Shown: piece by piece, positions 32,101 to 43,500 of the stretch
Layout: every line of letters starts with the position of its first letter
How positions within the stretch are numbered: position 1 is the stretch's first letter
Assembly: GCA_004794655.1 (NCBI GenBank)
Contig: SMMW01000003.1
Location: forward strand, 620,001-684,000
From: Marisa cornuarietis
Lineage: Eukaryota; Mollusca; Gastropoda; Architaenioglossa; Ampullariidae
Length of the DNA stretch: 64,000 nt
Direction of reading: 5' to 3'
Made by a program: the position numbers and the translations under genes
Notes under the pieces: generated by a model
Told to the model about the DNA's origin: nothing
Databases searched by the model: none
Seen by the model: only the letters and a program-made list of their open reading frames with translations

Positions 32101-35100
32101 GATCAGAAATAGAGAGGATACAGGATGCCTTCCTAAGGATTTGCTGATGACAAAAGGCTGCCAAATCCATCTTCCTGATTCCTATGATCTTGGAGCAGAT
32201 GTTAACAAGGGAGACAAGACTACTCCTGTTTCCTAGGGAGAGGTTGTGGAACCAAGAGATGAAAGAAAACATGATGAGACTTTCAATGAAGGACTGATAG
32301 AACCGAGTGAGGATGACAGAGCTGACAGAAAGATGTGAGTTTCCATAGGAGGTACAGACGTTGTTGGCTCTTACGGAGGATCATGTCAGTGTTGGTCCCA
32401 TTATTATTATTTAAGCTTGTTATCGAAGATGGTACCTAAATATTTGTAAGAGTCGACCATCTCAATGGCATCATCATGGATAGTACTGATGACTGTCTCA
32501 GACTTGTTTATCCGAAAGTCTAAGATCATTTCCTTAGTCTTTGAGGCATTCAAGACAAGGAAGTGTTTGTCACACCAGCTTACAAAGTCGGGAAGAGTGC
32601 TGTTGTGAACATCTTAGCCATAGTACTTCTACAACTGTTAGTATATAATATGAACAGCAGTGGAGACAAGCAGCAGCCTTGAGGGGAACCTGTACAGGTA
32701 ACAACAAGATCTTATAGAATACTGTTAGCAGAAATTCTCTGCTGCCTGTCCGTTAAAAACTCCAGAATCCAGAGAGTTAGTTAGTGGGAGAGATGGAAGT
32801 CTGAAACTAGACTCTCCACTGCCAAATGAGGTTGCACAGTGTTAAAAGCAGAAAAAAAATCAGCAAATAGAAGCCTGGCACGAGCCTTAGGTTTCTCCAG
32901 ATGTTCATACAGTGTATTAAGTATAAACAGCTTTGCATCATCGACACCTCTTTCAGCTCTATAGGCAAACTGCAGCGGGTCAAGATATTGATCAACAGCA
33001 GTTATATCCTCACTCCTTATGATTTTCTGAAGTGATTTCATGATGATTGAGGTAAGAGTGATGGGTCTGAAGTCTTTGGGTTGACTGGGCCTAGTGATTT
33101 TTGGGACAGGCACAAGGTGCAAAAGTTTCCAAATATCAGGAATGTGACCAGAAAATACAGACAGCTGGAATAGATACTGTAAAATGTTCAGCGTAGTAAT
33201 GGAAGGTGCGTTCACAGATCCCATCTGGTCCTGGAACATTTACTTGCCTCAAGAGATCTTTGACACAGGTTTGGGCTTGGGCAATCACCAACCCATGCTC
33301 AGGGACCAGAGACTGTTTTAAAATGGAAACATTGTGAGAGAAGTCATGTTTCTCAAAGCAGGCAAACAAGAAACACATTGAGAAGATCACACTCATCAAC
33401 GCCTGCAAGTACCACTGGTTTTTCAAGAGTGTTTTCCTTGCAGTTGAAGAGGACATATTCTTAATACCATGCCCTGAGGTCACCACTACTGAACTACAGC
33501 TTTGTACCTTTTCTTTGCCTCCCTAATGACATCCCGCACCTCCCTGTTCGCTACTTTTTTGTCATGTACAGTTCCTGTATAAAATACATGCTTCTTATTG
33601 CTCAATACAGATTTGAGTTCCTTCGTTACCCAGGGTTTATTATTAGGAAAGATGACATTTTCCTTGGAGGGTATGACTGTGTCAACACATAAAGTGATGT
33701 AGGAAGACACAACATCAGCCAAGTCATCTAGATTGTCACTGGAATTATAGAAAACCTGCCAGTCTGTGCAATCGAAGCAGCCTTGCAGGCAGGTAATAGT
33801 CTCTTCTGTCCAGCACTTTACTGTACAGGTGTAAATCGCTGACACACAGTCTTATACACCATCCCCAGGAGAATACTGTTGTGATATGACGTTCCAAGCG
33901 ATGGCAAGCGTAGAGCTTTGTAACCGCCAGGAACAGGGCCTATAATTGAATTCCTCAGTGTGGTGGAGCAGGATATATATTACTTATATAGTCTTTAAGT
34001 ATCCCGGTAAGCCGTCAATGATTAAAATCACCAAGGATAAACTTAGAAGCGTCCGGGCAAATGACGTCTAAATTGTGTATCACGTCGGCAATCAGGTGAG
34101 AGACGGACTTTGTGTTAGCACATGGGTGTATATACACATGTGTGTAAAAGAAGGCCAGTCATTTCTTGAGCCAATTTGACTTTTATGTCTTGGGACGAAA
34201 TGGACCACACGTGGGAGGAAATGGACCTACGTAGGACGAATTGAGTTTTGGTGTGGGACAAAATGGTAGGAGCGAAATGACCTATGACTGTATAAAACAG
34301 CTGAGGGAATTCCCTGGGGAGGTAGTAAGGATGGAGAGATGTGGACAGCAGTTCAAGATCGGTGGTACACAGTAGTTCCCTGACCACAAAGGGGTTGCAG
34401 TACCGTTCATTTATGTAAAAACGCAGGCCCCTGCTGGTTGATTTGTTGGTAATTGTAGGACATCTGTCCATGCGAATGGGATGGCCAAACCTGCTGACAT
34501 ATAAATCATTGTCACTGTCAGCCTCACTCAGCTAAGTCTTGGTGAAAGCAAGCTGACATGTTTCTTTGAACTCCCACAGGCATCTGACATGTGCTTCAAG
34601 CTCATCGACTTTGTTCCGGATGGATTGAACATTAGCAGAACAGACGGTAGTGGTGGAGATTTACGCCTCTCATGAAAGCCGATTTCCTCAGCCAGCGCTG
34701 AACTCCTTCCTCTCATTCGCTTTTTCTTCTGATGTCTTAATATATACATGTACATGTTAAAAACACCATCCAAGTTTACATTTGTGGTTTCCCTCGCTGT
34801 TTCTCCTTTTCTGGTTGAAATGATTTTAATTTGTATCGCAATGTTTCTCAATGCAGATTCCATCAGAAGAAAAGCTGGACACAAAGCAGATTGAACAAAC
34901 CTGGCGAGATCTTGACAAGTTTCAGCGGATGACAGAAAGAGAAAAGCAAGAGCTTCTCAAGGGGGAGAAATCATTTGATTCTCCTCCTAGTAAGAAGACA
35001 AAGACTGAGGAGCTAATAATGCAGCCTGGGGGTCAAAATCTGCTGTCACTGTGGACCAAACGTGTCGCTTCCATTCACAGCAAACACCATGCTGAATTTG

Positions 35101-35237
35101 CTGGCCGCCTTGAGGGCAGTGGTCTGAAGGCTAAGCTATATCCCCATCTGGACAACGAAGACATGGAAGTTGGAGGTAATGGTAGCAGCAAGTCCCAGAA
35201 TAACAGTCAGACATCGACAGGAGGAACTCAGCGATAA
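29153..35237 (+). CDS. INTS13: Integrator complex subunit 13 / Asunder (2 coding exons, 704 aa)
   Basis: Nuclear subunit of Integrator, which cleaves snRNA and enhancer RNAs and attenuates promoter-proximal Pol II. INTS13 pairs with INTS14, and Drosophila Asunder acts in spermatogenesis and dynein localisation. Coding exons are 29153-30886 (578 codons, phase 0, donor AAG|GTAAGC) and 34857-35237 (acceptor AATGCAG). The ATG in AAAATGTTTCC gives MFPVSHKTVFVLDHSSYFA, the family N-terminus. Conserved blocks include IPMKEEQNANSSANYDVELL, YRITPVDVNSRPSSCLTNFL, GGRVTDYRIKDFGEFMRENR and RGKGPKREEQYKQLWNELE. The C-terminal block LLSLWTKRVASIHSKHHAEF comes after an NLS-like SKKTKTEE. Human INTS13 is 706 aa. 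An acceptor-like TTATTTCAG at about 29078 suggests a 5' UTR intron. Confidence 0.97.
30980..31285 (-). mobile_element. LINE 3' end, same family as 19351-20152
   Basis: Starts with (AAT)n, GAAGATTTTTATCGTGCATA, the palindrome AGAGCATGCTCT and AGCGCTTAA, then 3' UTR and the last codons of the LINE ORF. 5'-truncated near 31285. Inserted antisense in the INTS13 intron. Confidence 0.9.
31889..31922. repeat. (TC)n(AC)n microsatellite
   Basis: A TC run followed by an AC run, at the 3' end of the large LINE remnant. Confidence 0.9.
31925..34650 (-). pseudogene. Nearly full-length dead non-LTR retrotransposon
   Basis: Read on the minus strand from 34650, the order is apurinic endonuclease then reverse transcriptase. 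Endonuclease: TSRGLRFYINERYCNPFVV, LELLSTSLHPYYLPREFPQL (34300-34430), then SKFILGDFNH (about 34020). Linker: NNKPWVTKELKSVLSNKKHV (about 33600). Reverse transcriptase: NVPGPDGICERTF (33210), LVPVPKITRPSQPKDFRPIT (33060-33120), LDPLQFAYRAERGVDDAKLF (32930-32990), LLFADFFSAFNTVQPH (32830-32880), CTGSPQGCCLSPLLFILYT (32640-32700), SYKYLGTIFDN (about 32420), then the C-terminal LGNRSSLVSLVNICSKIIG. The catalytic YADD is lost. Stops and frameshifts abound and a foreign repeat interrupts the endonuclease. It fills the INTS13 intron. Confidence 0.9.
34130..34285. repeat. Periodic ATTTCGTCCC repeat inserted in the LINE
   Basis: On the minus strand: GTCATTTCGCTCC, CCATTTTGTCCCACACC, CAATTCGTCCTAC, GTCCATTTCCTCCCAC, GTCCATTTCGTCCCAAGAC, about 17-21 nt apart. 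The block interrupts the endonuclease reading between LFYTVI and TKSVSHLIADVI. Its outer ends look inverted (GTCATTTC...GAAATGAC). Related blocks lie at 38345-38440 and 61056-61190. Confidence 0.75.
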
Positions 35238-35319
35238 CATGTGTGATGAGAAATATTTGTTGGTGAAAGTACTCCAGGATGCATACTGAAATCTGCAGTT
35301 TGCGTACACCAAAGGAAAA

Positions 35320-35325
35320 AATAAA
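35320..35325 (+). terminator. AATAAA polyadenylation signal of INTS13
   Basis: First AATAAA after the INTS13 stop codon, about 85 bp downstream, followed by T-rich sequence. Confidence 0.65.
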
Positions 35326-35447
35326 ATTTGTTCATCAAATTTTTTTTATTTACAAACGAGTTTTGTGTGGCTAAGAATGCCTGTTACTTATAAAATAGAA
35401 ATTTTGTGGCAGAAAGAGTCCATGAATCTACAAGATTGGTCATCACA

Positions 35448-35758
35448 TAATAATAATGGTGAAGATTTGTATAGCGCATATTCACACTTATACAGAGCAT
35501 GCTCTTAGCGCTTAAAACGGGGAAGAGACATGGACTAAATGGATAGAACACAAGGGATGGAAGACAACAAACAGAAAACAAAGAAAACATAACAAGGCAC
35601 CAAGTAACAGGAACAGAAAATAGTGATTCTGCAGAGAAAGATGGGGAGACAAGTAGCAAGAGCAGAAGGGGGGAGGGTAAAAAGAACTAGCATTGTGTGG
35701 GCTGTTGTAAAGAGTAATGCTCAAGGAAGAGGTGTGTTTTCAATGCAGATTTGAAGTC
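35448..35758 (-). mobile_element. LINE 3' end, same family as 19351-20152
   Basis: (AAT)n, GAAGATTTGTATAGCGCATA, the palindrome AGAGCATGCTCT and AGCGCTTAA, then about 240 bp of 3' UTR and the last ORF codons. 5'-truncated. Lies just past the INTS13 polyadenylation signal. Confidence 0.9.
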
Positions 35759-37553
35759 TCCTATTTAAACAGCAATGACGGTGTTGCGCAGAGTGATTCT
35801 TAAAGTCTATTTGATACTTTGACTCATATAATTAGATATCATTGTTATTAAATATGTATTAAATCTCCTCTACTTGTACACAGAAACTAAAGCACATTTG
35901 ATTCAACTTGTGCAGACGAGATAAAGTAACTGACTGAGTGGACACCCAATGTTGCTTTTGCAACCACCTTGAAAACACCTATCATTATTTTCATTAAAAT
36001 TAAAATCAAATGTGAAAAGAACTTTACTGACATTACCGAAATACTATTTTATCCTGGCTCAGGGGAGATATTTTTATTTGCTGTTGACTCTTAGCATATA
36101 GTTACTATAATTGTATAAAGTTTTGTGTGCGTGGAACAATGCCAGAATTATATAATGTCATAAATTCCCCAGAAAATGGTAAATAAATTAGACTTTATTA
36201 TTATCCTCATGCAAAAACTAAGAATGTGTTCTGATGTCAACAGAAATCATACCCATACAACCACACTCCTATTACCAAAGGATGGTGAAAATTAAAAAAT
36301 AAATGCTCACAAAAAAGTATAGTATGTGCATCATGCTTATATTTTCTTATGCTTAGCGTGTTCTTCCCACATAGCATCTGGTGTGTGTTAAAAGTGCCAG
36401 TCTAACTCACTATATGCATCTCAAAAGGGAACCATCAATTACATGTTCACAAAGCTAAAACCAAAAACATCAAATTAATGTTGTAGAAGTCAAACAGGCC
36501 TAACAAAACAAGGAATCTGCTGAAAATAATTGCTTTATTCCTCGAACACTGAACACATAACTGTTCTCAATTAACAAGGCATGAGAAATTCTAATGTATT
36601 GGGCTCCGGCTCAGCTGGCGGACAAACACGCCTCCACGCCATTGTGCGAAGTTAAAAGCCGCGTGATACGCATCGTGCCGGAGCCTAATATTACCCGTTA
36701 ATACTTCTTAGTGGTCATTATAATAACGAAGTGATAGCTTTCACAATCATTTTTAAGTGAGATACGTGTGAGTTTGTAAACTTGAGATCGATGGTCACAA
36801 TAAGAATACGGGACTTAACAGTTTTCATTTTAAAAATAAAAAAAAATTATTTACTAATTTATAAGGACTAGAGTCGGTGCCAGTTGCCGATGGAGAACTG
36901 AAGTTGGTTTTGCTACAAATAAGTTTCCCTGGTCGTTTGCGAACGTACAAGTATCGCCCACACTTCGATCCGTTTTATGCTTTGCTGCAGTTGCTATCCT
37001 CAACATATCACGAAAAAAAGTCCAGACTAGCTAAGGTGCACTTTTATTCATGAACAACGAGATTAAGACAAGATTAACATTTTCTCTTAAAAAGATCAAA
37101 CGATCAGAACCTCTGGTGTGAATAATGAGCAACGTGGTTTGGCATCGGCTTACGTATATGCACGCTCATGGTAAGGACGGGGTCACAGGGAAGTCGTCAT
37201 TCTGAAAAGTTTTGAAACATTTAAACTGTAGTTAACGTGAATTTTTTTTTAAACCTGATCGTAATCGTGAAACATCGGTTTGTTTGATAATGCCATAATA
37301 GATCGCAAATATTTAAACTGAAGCTTTACAAAAAAAAAAAACACACCCAAACCCAGCCCACTGTTATTCACATGCCCTGAAGAGTAGCAGCTCCTGAGAG
37401 CACTCTTTGACGTGGATGAAACCGATATAGGTTAGTCAAGCGCAGCTGATGCAAGATTGGAGACGGTGTGCTCAAAAGACCAACGATTATTGAGCTTATT
37501 TTGTTCACGTTTTAACGAATTAATTCGTTAACGTTCCGCCAGCACTTCTTGAA
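35759..37553. other. INTS13-EIF2S2 intergenic region and EIF2S2 promoter
   Basis: AT-rich to about 36590, then one 90-bp inverted-repeat element (36599-36688). The 37330-37553 part is the probable EIF2S2 promoter and 5' UTR. No other coding or RNA gene was recognised. Confidence 0.5.
36599..36688. mobile_element. 90-bp TIR element with TA flanks
   Basis: Terminal repeats TTGGGCTCCGGC and (inverted) TTAGGCTCCGGC, 11 of 12 identical, are flanked by TA on both sides. The interior is GC-richer than its surroundings. TA duplication suggests a Tc1/mariner-type MITE. Confidence 0.5.
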
Positions 37554-40500
37554 ATGGAAGGCGATGAATTGGTGAGTTGATTTGCTATTTTTCTATGTAG
37601 AACGAATCGTTTTAGCGTTCACGTTCACAGAAGGAAAAAAAAAATGGAGGTGCTTTGCAGCGCTACACGTGAGAAATAAAATGGCACATTCATCATTGGG
37701 TGAAATTTGATTTAAACAGGACTTAAGAACTTTGTAAATATGTTTTAATTACTGTCTGCGATTTTTCGGGTATGAAAGGTAATCGCCTCAAATCGATCGG
37801 AAACTAAATGGCTGCGTAGATAACGATATCCTGCTAATACTACTAGGACTTCTAGGTGTAGCGGATTATCTTACAATTAGTTAAAACAGCATAAGTTTAC
37901 AAGCAGTCTTTGCGTTCCCTTTGTTGTTCGTGCAGGGGGTGGTTATGCATGCTGCACTAGCTCTCTAGCAAGCACACTGATAGTGATAATCCAGTTTCGA
38001 CGTGCCGTACGCAAAAACTGGTAGTGACAGTGGTAGTCCAAGTAGTTTCTTTATTGAAACAACAAACATTAATTCTAAATAGCTGAGGGGAACAGCACAT
38101 TGATGTTCAATCGTTTATTCAGAAGGCCAGTAACATCCATGAACTGCTCTTGGACAATGATGTGGATATTGCTGCAATAACTCCTTGTACCCTCAGGTTG
38201 ATGAGGTGTGTGTGTGTGTATATATATATATTTATGCTGGATACAGTTTTCTGCTCCTTCCACGTGTTGATGGTAAAGGTGGTGTGATCGCTTGTGTCCT
38301 GAAAAATCGTTTCACCAACTATGCATTGTTTAAGCCTCTCTTTTCATTATATGTCATTTCATCCCAAGACCATTTCGTCCCACACCAAAAGTCAATTCGT
38401 CCTGCATAGGTCCATTTTGTTCCAAGAGGGAAAAGTTAAATCAAAAGCACGGCCCATGATGAAAATTCGATGTGTGTCAGGCCAGGCTTTCAGGCCATAC
38501 AAAATTATGAAATAGCTTGAGGTATTTGGTGAAGCTGTAGTTTTGCCTCAACATGTTAACAATTTTGTACTCCCAAGCTCCAAACAGTCTACGAGAAGCA
38601 TATGTCTGTCTCATCATGTACTCATATGTGTTCTCTCTATCCCATAATAGACATTCTTTGCTTTTCCATGAAAATTAATGTTATTATGATTCAGCAAACA
38701 TAAATTGATGTTCTATGAAAAAAGCTCCTGTGTTTACTGAATCTTTAGTCCTTCCTGCAGCTGCCTTGGCTGGGCCAAACCAAATAATTTTGCAGGCCTT
38801 GTATTTTCCAAGGGCCAGATGTTCCCTGCACACTTGTCTGCAGTGTGTCTCAGTGCTTAAGGGCCTGTGCTATTTACTTTGTATTCTCAACCACTGTCAG
38901 ATAATATTAATGATCATCTGTGATTATCATTAGTATGTTGATAATACTGTGTTGTCAAAACAATTCTCCAAACTGCCTGGAATATTCAAGTATGTATTTA
39001 TGATGTTCTGTTCTAGAGAACAGCAAAAGCTAAAATTTAACCTGTGGACTCTGTATTTCACCTCAGTTCAGTGGACTGCAATTTTGTGGCCATTGGTGGT
39101 GATTAGATTTCCTTGAAATCTTTTGTGAAATCTCAACTAAACGCACTCCATGCAGTCTCATGTTATCTCTGTCATCCAGCCTTTCTAGAACTTGAGAAAG
39201 TTGCCTGTATTTCCTTTGTCTACAGCTGCTATTGCAGGTAGATTTGTGTCTTATGCAGAGACCTCCCAGGTTCTTTAGTTTCTTTTCCACCTGCTCTCTC
39301 CTTGCTGCAGTGGAAAAACAGACTAACTGGAAATTGTTTGGACTGTGTTTATTCAGCTTTGTTGCCCACCAAACTGAGTAATGTACTGGCATTTCGCTAC
39401 ATTTCTCTTGTCTCCTAGTTTGCTAAATAATCATCCATTTGGTTTTGTGCAGTGTATACATTTATATGTTTCACTGTATGGTTATAGATGTGAAATGATG
39501 TTTACATGTAATTGTGTATGCGTAAGTTTTGCTTGTTTTGCCCTGTTTGTTTACATTACATTTGTAAAGTGTGTGTAGCTTAAATGGAAAAAGTGCTGTG
39601 TAGAAATGTTTTTTAATTATTTCTTGTGCTGCAGTGAGTAGAGATCTTAAAACACTAGTTGCTGGTTGGGAAGTGGGTATAAATGTCATTATTATTGAAT
39701 ACTTAAGCCAAAAAGCTGGATTTTTTTCTTTTACAAAAGGTTTTGTTTCAAGCCAAGGGCTGTCATTTTAAGAAAACTGTTTTTGACAAATAATCAGGCT
39801 AAAAATACAAATCATTAAGCATGTGCCTAGATACGATGTCAGGAATGTGTGGCCCCAAGTTATTCACAACAACTAAAGTTGTATATGTATATAAAACCTT
39901 TAACAGATCCTCCATTTGTGTCAGCATTTTGTTAGAAATAATGGGAAAGTTAACAGTTGTAAATTTTGTAGCTAAGACAACTTTTTCTTACAGGATTGTT
40001 AGCTTGTCTTTTTCCCAGGCAAAGTATTTTTAAGTGTAGTAAAAGTTTGGCAAACAAAATTATGGACTTTTTTTCTTAATCATAGGTTCCATTAGACCTG
40101 ACAAAGAAGAAAAAGAAGAAGAAGAAGACTCCCTTTGACCTTGATGCAGCACTCAATGAAGATGGTGCAGCAGATGGCCCTCCTGTTACAGCTCCTGAAC
40201 CGAAGGTTGAGGAACCACAGGAGCCTGCTCCACTTGAGGAGGGTAAGGGATAGAGGAAGCAAACTTTTAACCCCCCAGCCCACTTCCCCAACCACCAAAC
40301 AGCAGTCAGAAATCTTTTGCTAAAGCCAGCATGATTTCAATATTTTCTAGAGACCACTGTTGATGTTCAGAAACAGTGCATATTCTTTATAGCATTGATC
40401 ACTCATTCATGCTAACACACCTGCAGATGTAAAAGCATGGATTTTTAGGAAAGCCATTTGATGTTAGCATTGTGCATTGTGAGAGTAAGTGAGGGGGTAG

Positions 40501-43500
40501 AGAGGTATCACATTTCAAATTGAAAAGAACCCCAGGAAAATATCGGCTTGCAAGTTACATGCTTACCTGAGCAGATGACTACAGCACAGCACTATCTCTT
40601 TTTTGTTGTTGTTGTTTCAGATGTCTCACTTGATCTTGATTTTGGTGGGATGAAAAAGAAGAAAAAGAAAAAGAAAGCCTTCGACATGGATGACATTACA
40701 GAATCCCTCCCTGTAAGTGGAATTGTTACTATATCCAAGCTGGCATTTTAAAGCATGAGTTTTAAAAGTAGCAAAAACATGATACAGAGGTAATTCTAGG
40801 CTGCGGCCTTGCAGGATTCCCGCAAAATTTTGCTGAGGGACTCATAGTCTGAAAGTCAGCGCGGCCGTGCGCCTGCAAAAATACCGTGGCTGGAGCACTT
40901 TTGAACACATGATATGGCACTTAAAATATATTTGCTGTCATTCTTCGCGCTGGTTTGAAACCGACCCACTAGAATTAATGCTAATGACTGGACAGTTTTC
41001 AAATTGACCTGTTGTTATCCATATGATGTAACCTGCTCCGAATTTCGCGCCAGAAAGTAAATTATTAACACCCACAGTGAAAACATATGGAATGGGATCT
41101 TGTTTCATTTGAAGGGCCCCTATTTTTGAAATCCTAGAACTATCTCTTTGATAGAAAAAAATTTACATCTATATTAATATCACTTGCAAGGTTTGCATAA
41201 TGTGTTTTTCAAAAAATTTTATAATATTGTTCTGAATGGACGGCGTCATTGATCTCTTCATGTACTTTTCACACTTGTCAATGAGCAATTTGGGCAGCAG
41301 GGCTGATAGTGTCCTGAAAGTTTTTTTAAATGTATGTCAAGCACTCTGCAATGATTTGCTCATTGTTTCGTTTGTAGTTTTTGGTTGTTTTGAGGTTGTT
41401 TTTATAGGTGACGAGAGAGTGTTTTAGGACAGTAAAGTGTTATTTCTGGACATTAAAGAAGCCACTTGTGGCAGAGACTTTCTCACTGATCATATTAAAC
41501 AGATGATTAAACTGAACTTTGGCAGGAGATTAGTGTTGACATCAGTAACCAAACAGGAGCAGAGGTGGATGAGGTGAGTGCTGTACCGGATGAGGAGTTC
41601 TCACTCGACTTCACCAACAAGAAGAAGAAGAAAAAGAAGAAGACAGACCGTCATGATGACCTCGAGGAACAAGGAGGAGATGACAGTGACAACAATGGTA
41701 ATCGATGCCATCAGTTTTATTATCTGTTTATTTCTCTCTCTCTCTCTACAATACAACTGCACCTATTGGTTTTTATATTTGTGTGTAAAGTTAATATGAA
41801 CTGAATACTCTGGATTGTGATGTTGTTTTAAACCAGCAGACATCAGTTAGTCCTGTATTAGAATGTTTATTTTGTAACAAGGCTGTAACAAGCACCAGTC
41901 CTCTGCAAGGTTTAATCTTATAGTGATCATTATTGATAGCAAAGGCTCTGATCTCATCTCACTCATTAATGACACTCCATTTGTACACCTGTCAAATTCT
42001 GGTGGCACTTACCTGACAGAAGTACAAAAATTTAGTGAGTGGTGTTCTTGGATTGAAATGTCAAGATAATAAAAATTATGCTGATAGAGATTGGAGGGTG
42101 CCTCATTTCAGTCCCTAATTCGGTGTTAGATGATGTAAAGATGAATGGTATGGGTGCCCGAGCTGACAAACTAATCTTCGCTCAACCCACAGAAACTCTG
42201 CCTGTTAAGTTTAAACAAGGAAACTTGCAGAGCAAGCCGATCCCATGAAGAGAGTTTAAGTTGCTGGGTAGTGTTTAAAATTCATTTGAAAGAGGTAAGT
42301 CTTAAGTTTGCACTTAGAACAGGCAGCCAGGTGGAACAGTAGGAAAGCGTGTTCCACACAAAGGGGCTCGTGATACAGGAAATGTTGAACCAGAATCTAT
42401 CCCCGGATAAATTAGTATATGGCATGGAACCTGGATTATGATCAGCCGCTAAATGACGTGCATGGCACTGAGCCTGGATGATGAAGCAGGAAGAAAGGTT
42501 ATAAGAAGCACATTTATAGAGACATATATATCTACAAAAGTCCAGTTTGTAAGTGACACACTCACTAAAGTGGCAGTAAGTGAAGTGTAGGGGAGGGTAG
42601 TAATATGGAATCTCTTGCTAAGAACACCAGATAGGCAGCAATATTCTAAATAAATTACAGAGTATGGAGAGTAACAACAGGAAAAGCGGCAAAGAAAGTT
42701 GCAGTAATCCAGCTTGAGAGGGACATCACTAGTCAAACTGGAGAGGTTTAGGAGCTAAAAGGAAAACCAACTTTTTGCCAAGGAGGAGAATTTATTCCTT
42801 GCTACTCCTTGAAGAGCATAAGGCCAAAACAACAGCCAAAGAGGGGAATGATGTCAAAACTCTTATCACTGGATGGTAAAGTTCTTGTGGTGCCAGACAA
42901 TTAGAGACGGTGGAAAGGTGCTGTATAGTGCCAATCATTGATTCATTCTTTATCAGGCTTCGTTTTGAGTGTGTTTTTTTAAACAGTACCTCCAGACCCT
43001 GTCCAGCCCAGCCATTGCTATTGTTACTGTCATGATCGTAATAGAGATAGCTGCTGTGAAGCTGCTGTCTTTGGAGAGATGTGCTCCCAATTGAAAGCTT
43101 TTTAACTCATTAAGCTCCGTTGGTGTAGATAGCTGGTTTGTTGTTGCCAGTGGCTGAGACTTTGCTCTTGTCAATACTAGTCTTCATTTAAAACTGTCAG
43201 TCTGTTGATAAGATCTTGCAGTTTGTCTTTTGCAAAGTGTAGGTTTTAAATCAGCCTTCCACCAGTGGAAATGGAAGTGTGATGGTCGTGGAGGTTTTTA
43301 TGCATGATGTTTTCCAAAAAGATAGTTCACCTGTCTGGCGGTGTGGTGAACGTTAAGTGTTATTGAAAACAGATCACAACACACTTTCGTAGCCAGGTCT
43401 GTTATGCATTTGAGAAGACATTAAAGGGACTGCATCTGAAGTCAGTGGATGAAGGGAGTGAGTGAGAGCTGAATGTGAGCTGTATTTATTTGTACCTTGA

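Noticed and set aside
36599..36688. tRNA gene, because the ends pair like an acceptor stem
   Set aside because: No B box (GGTTCRANTCC), no anticodon arm and TA-flanked TIRs. A small transposon fits better.
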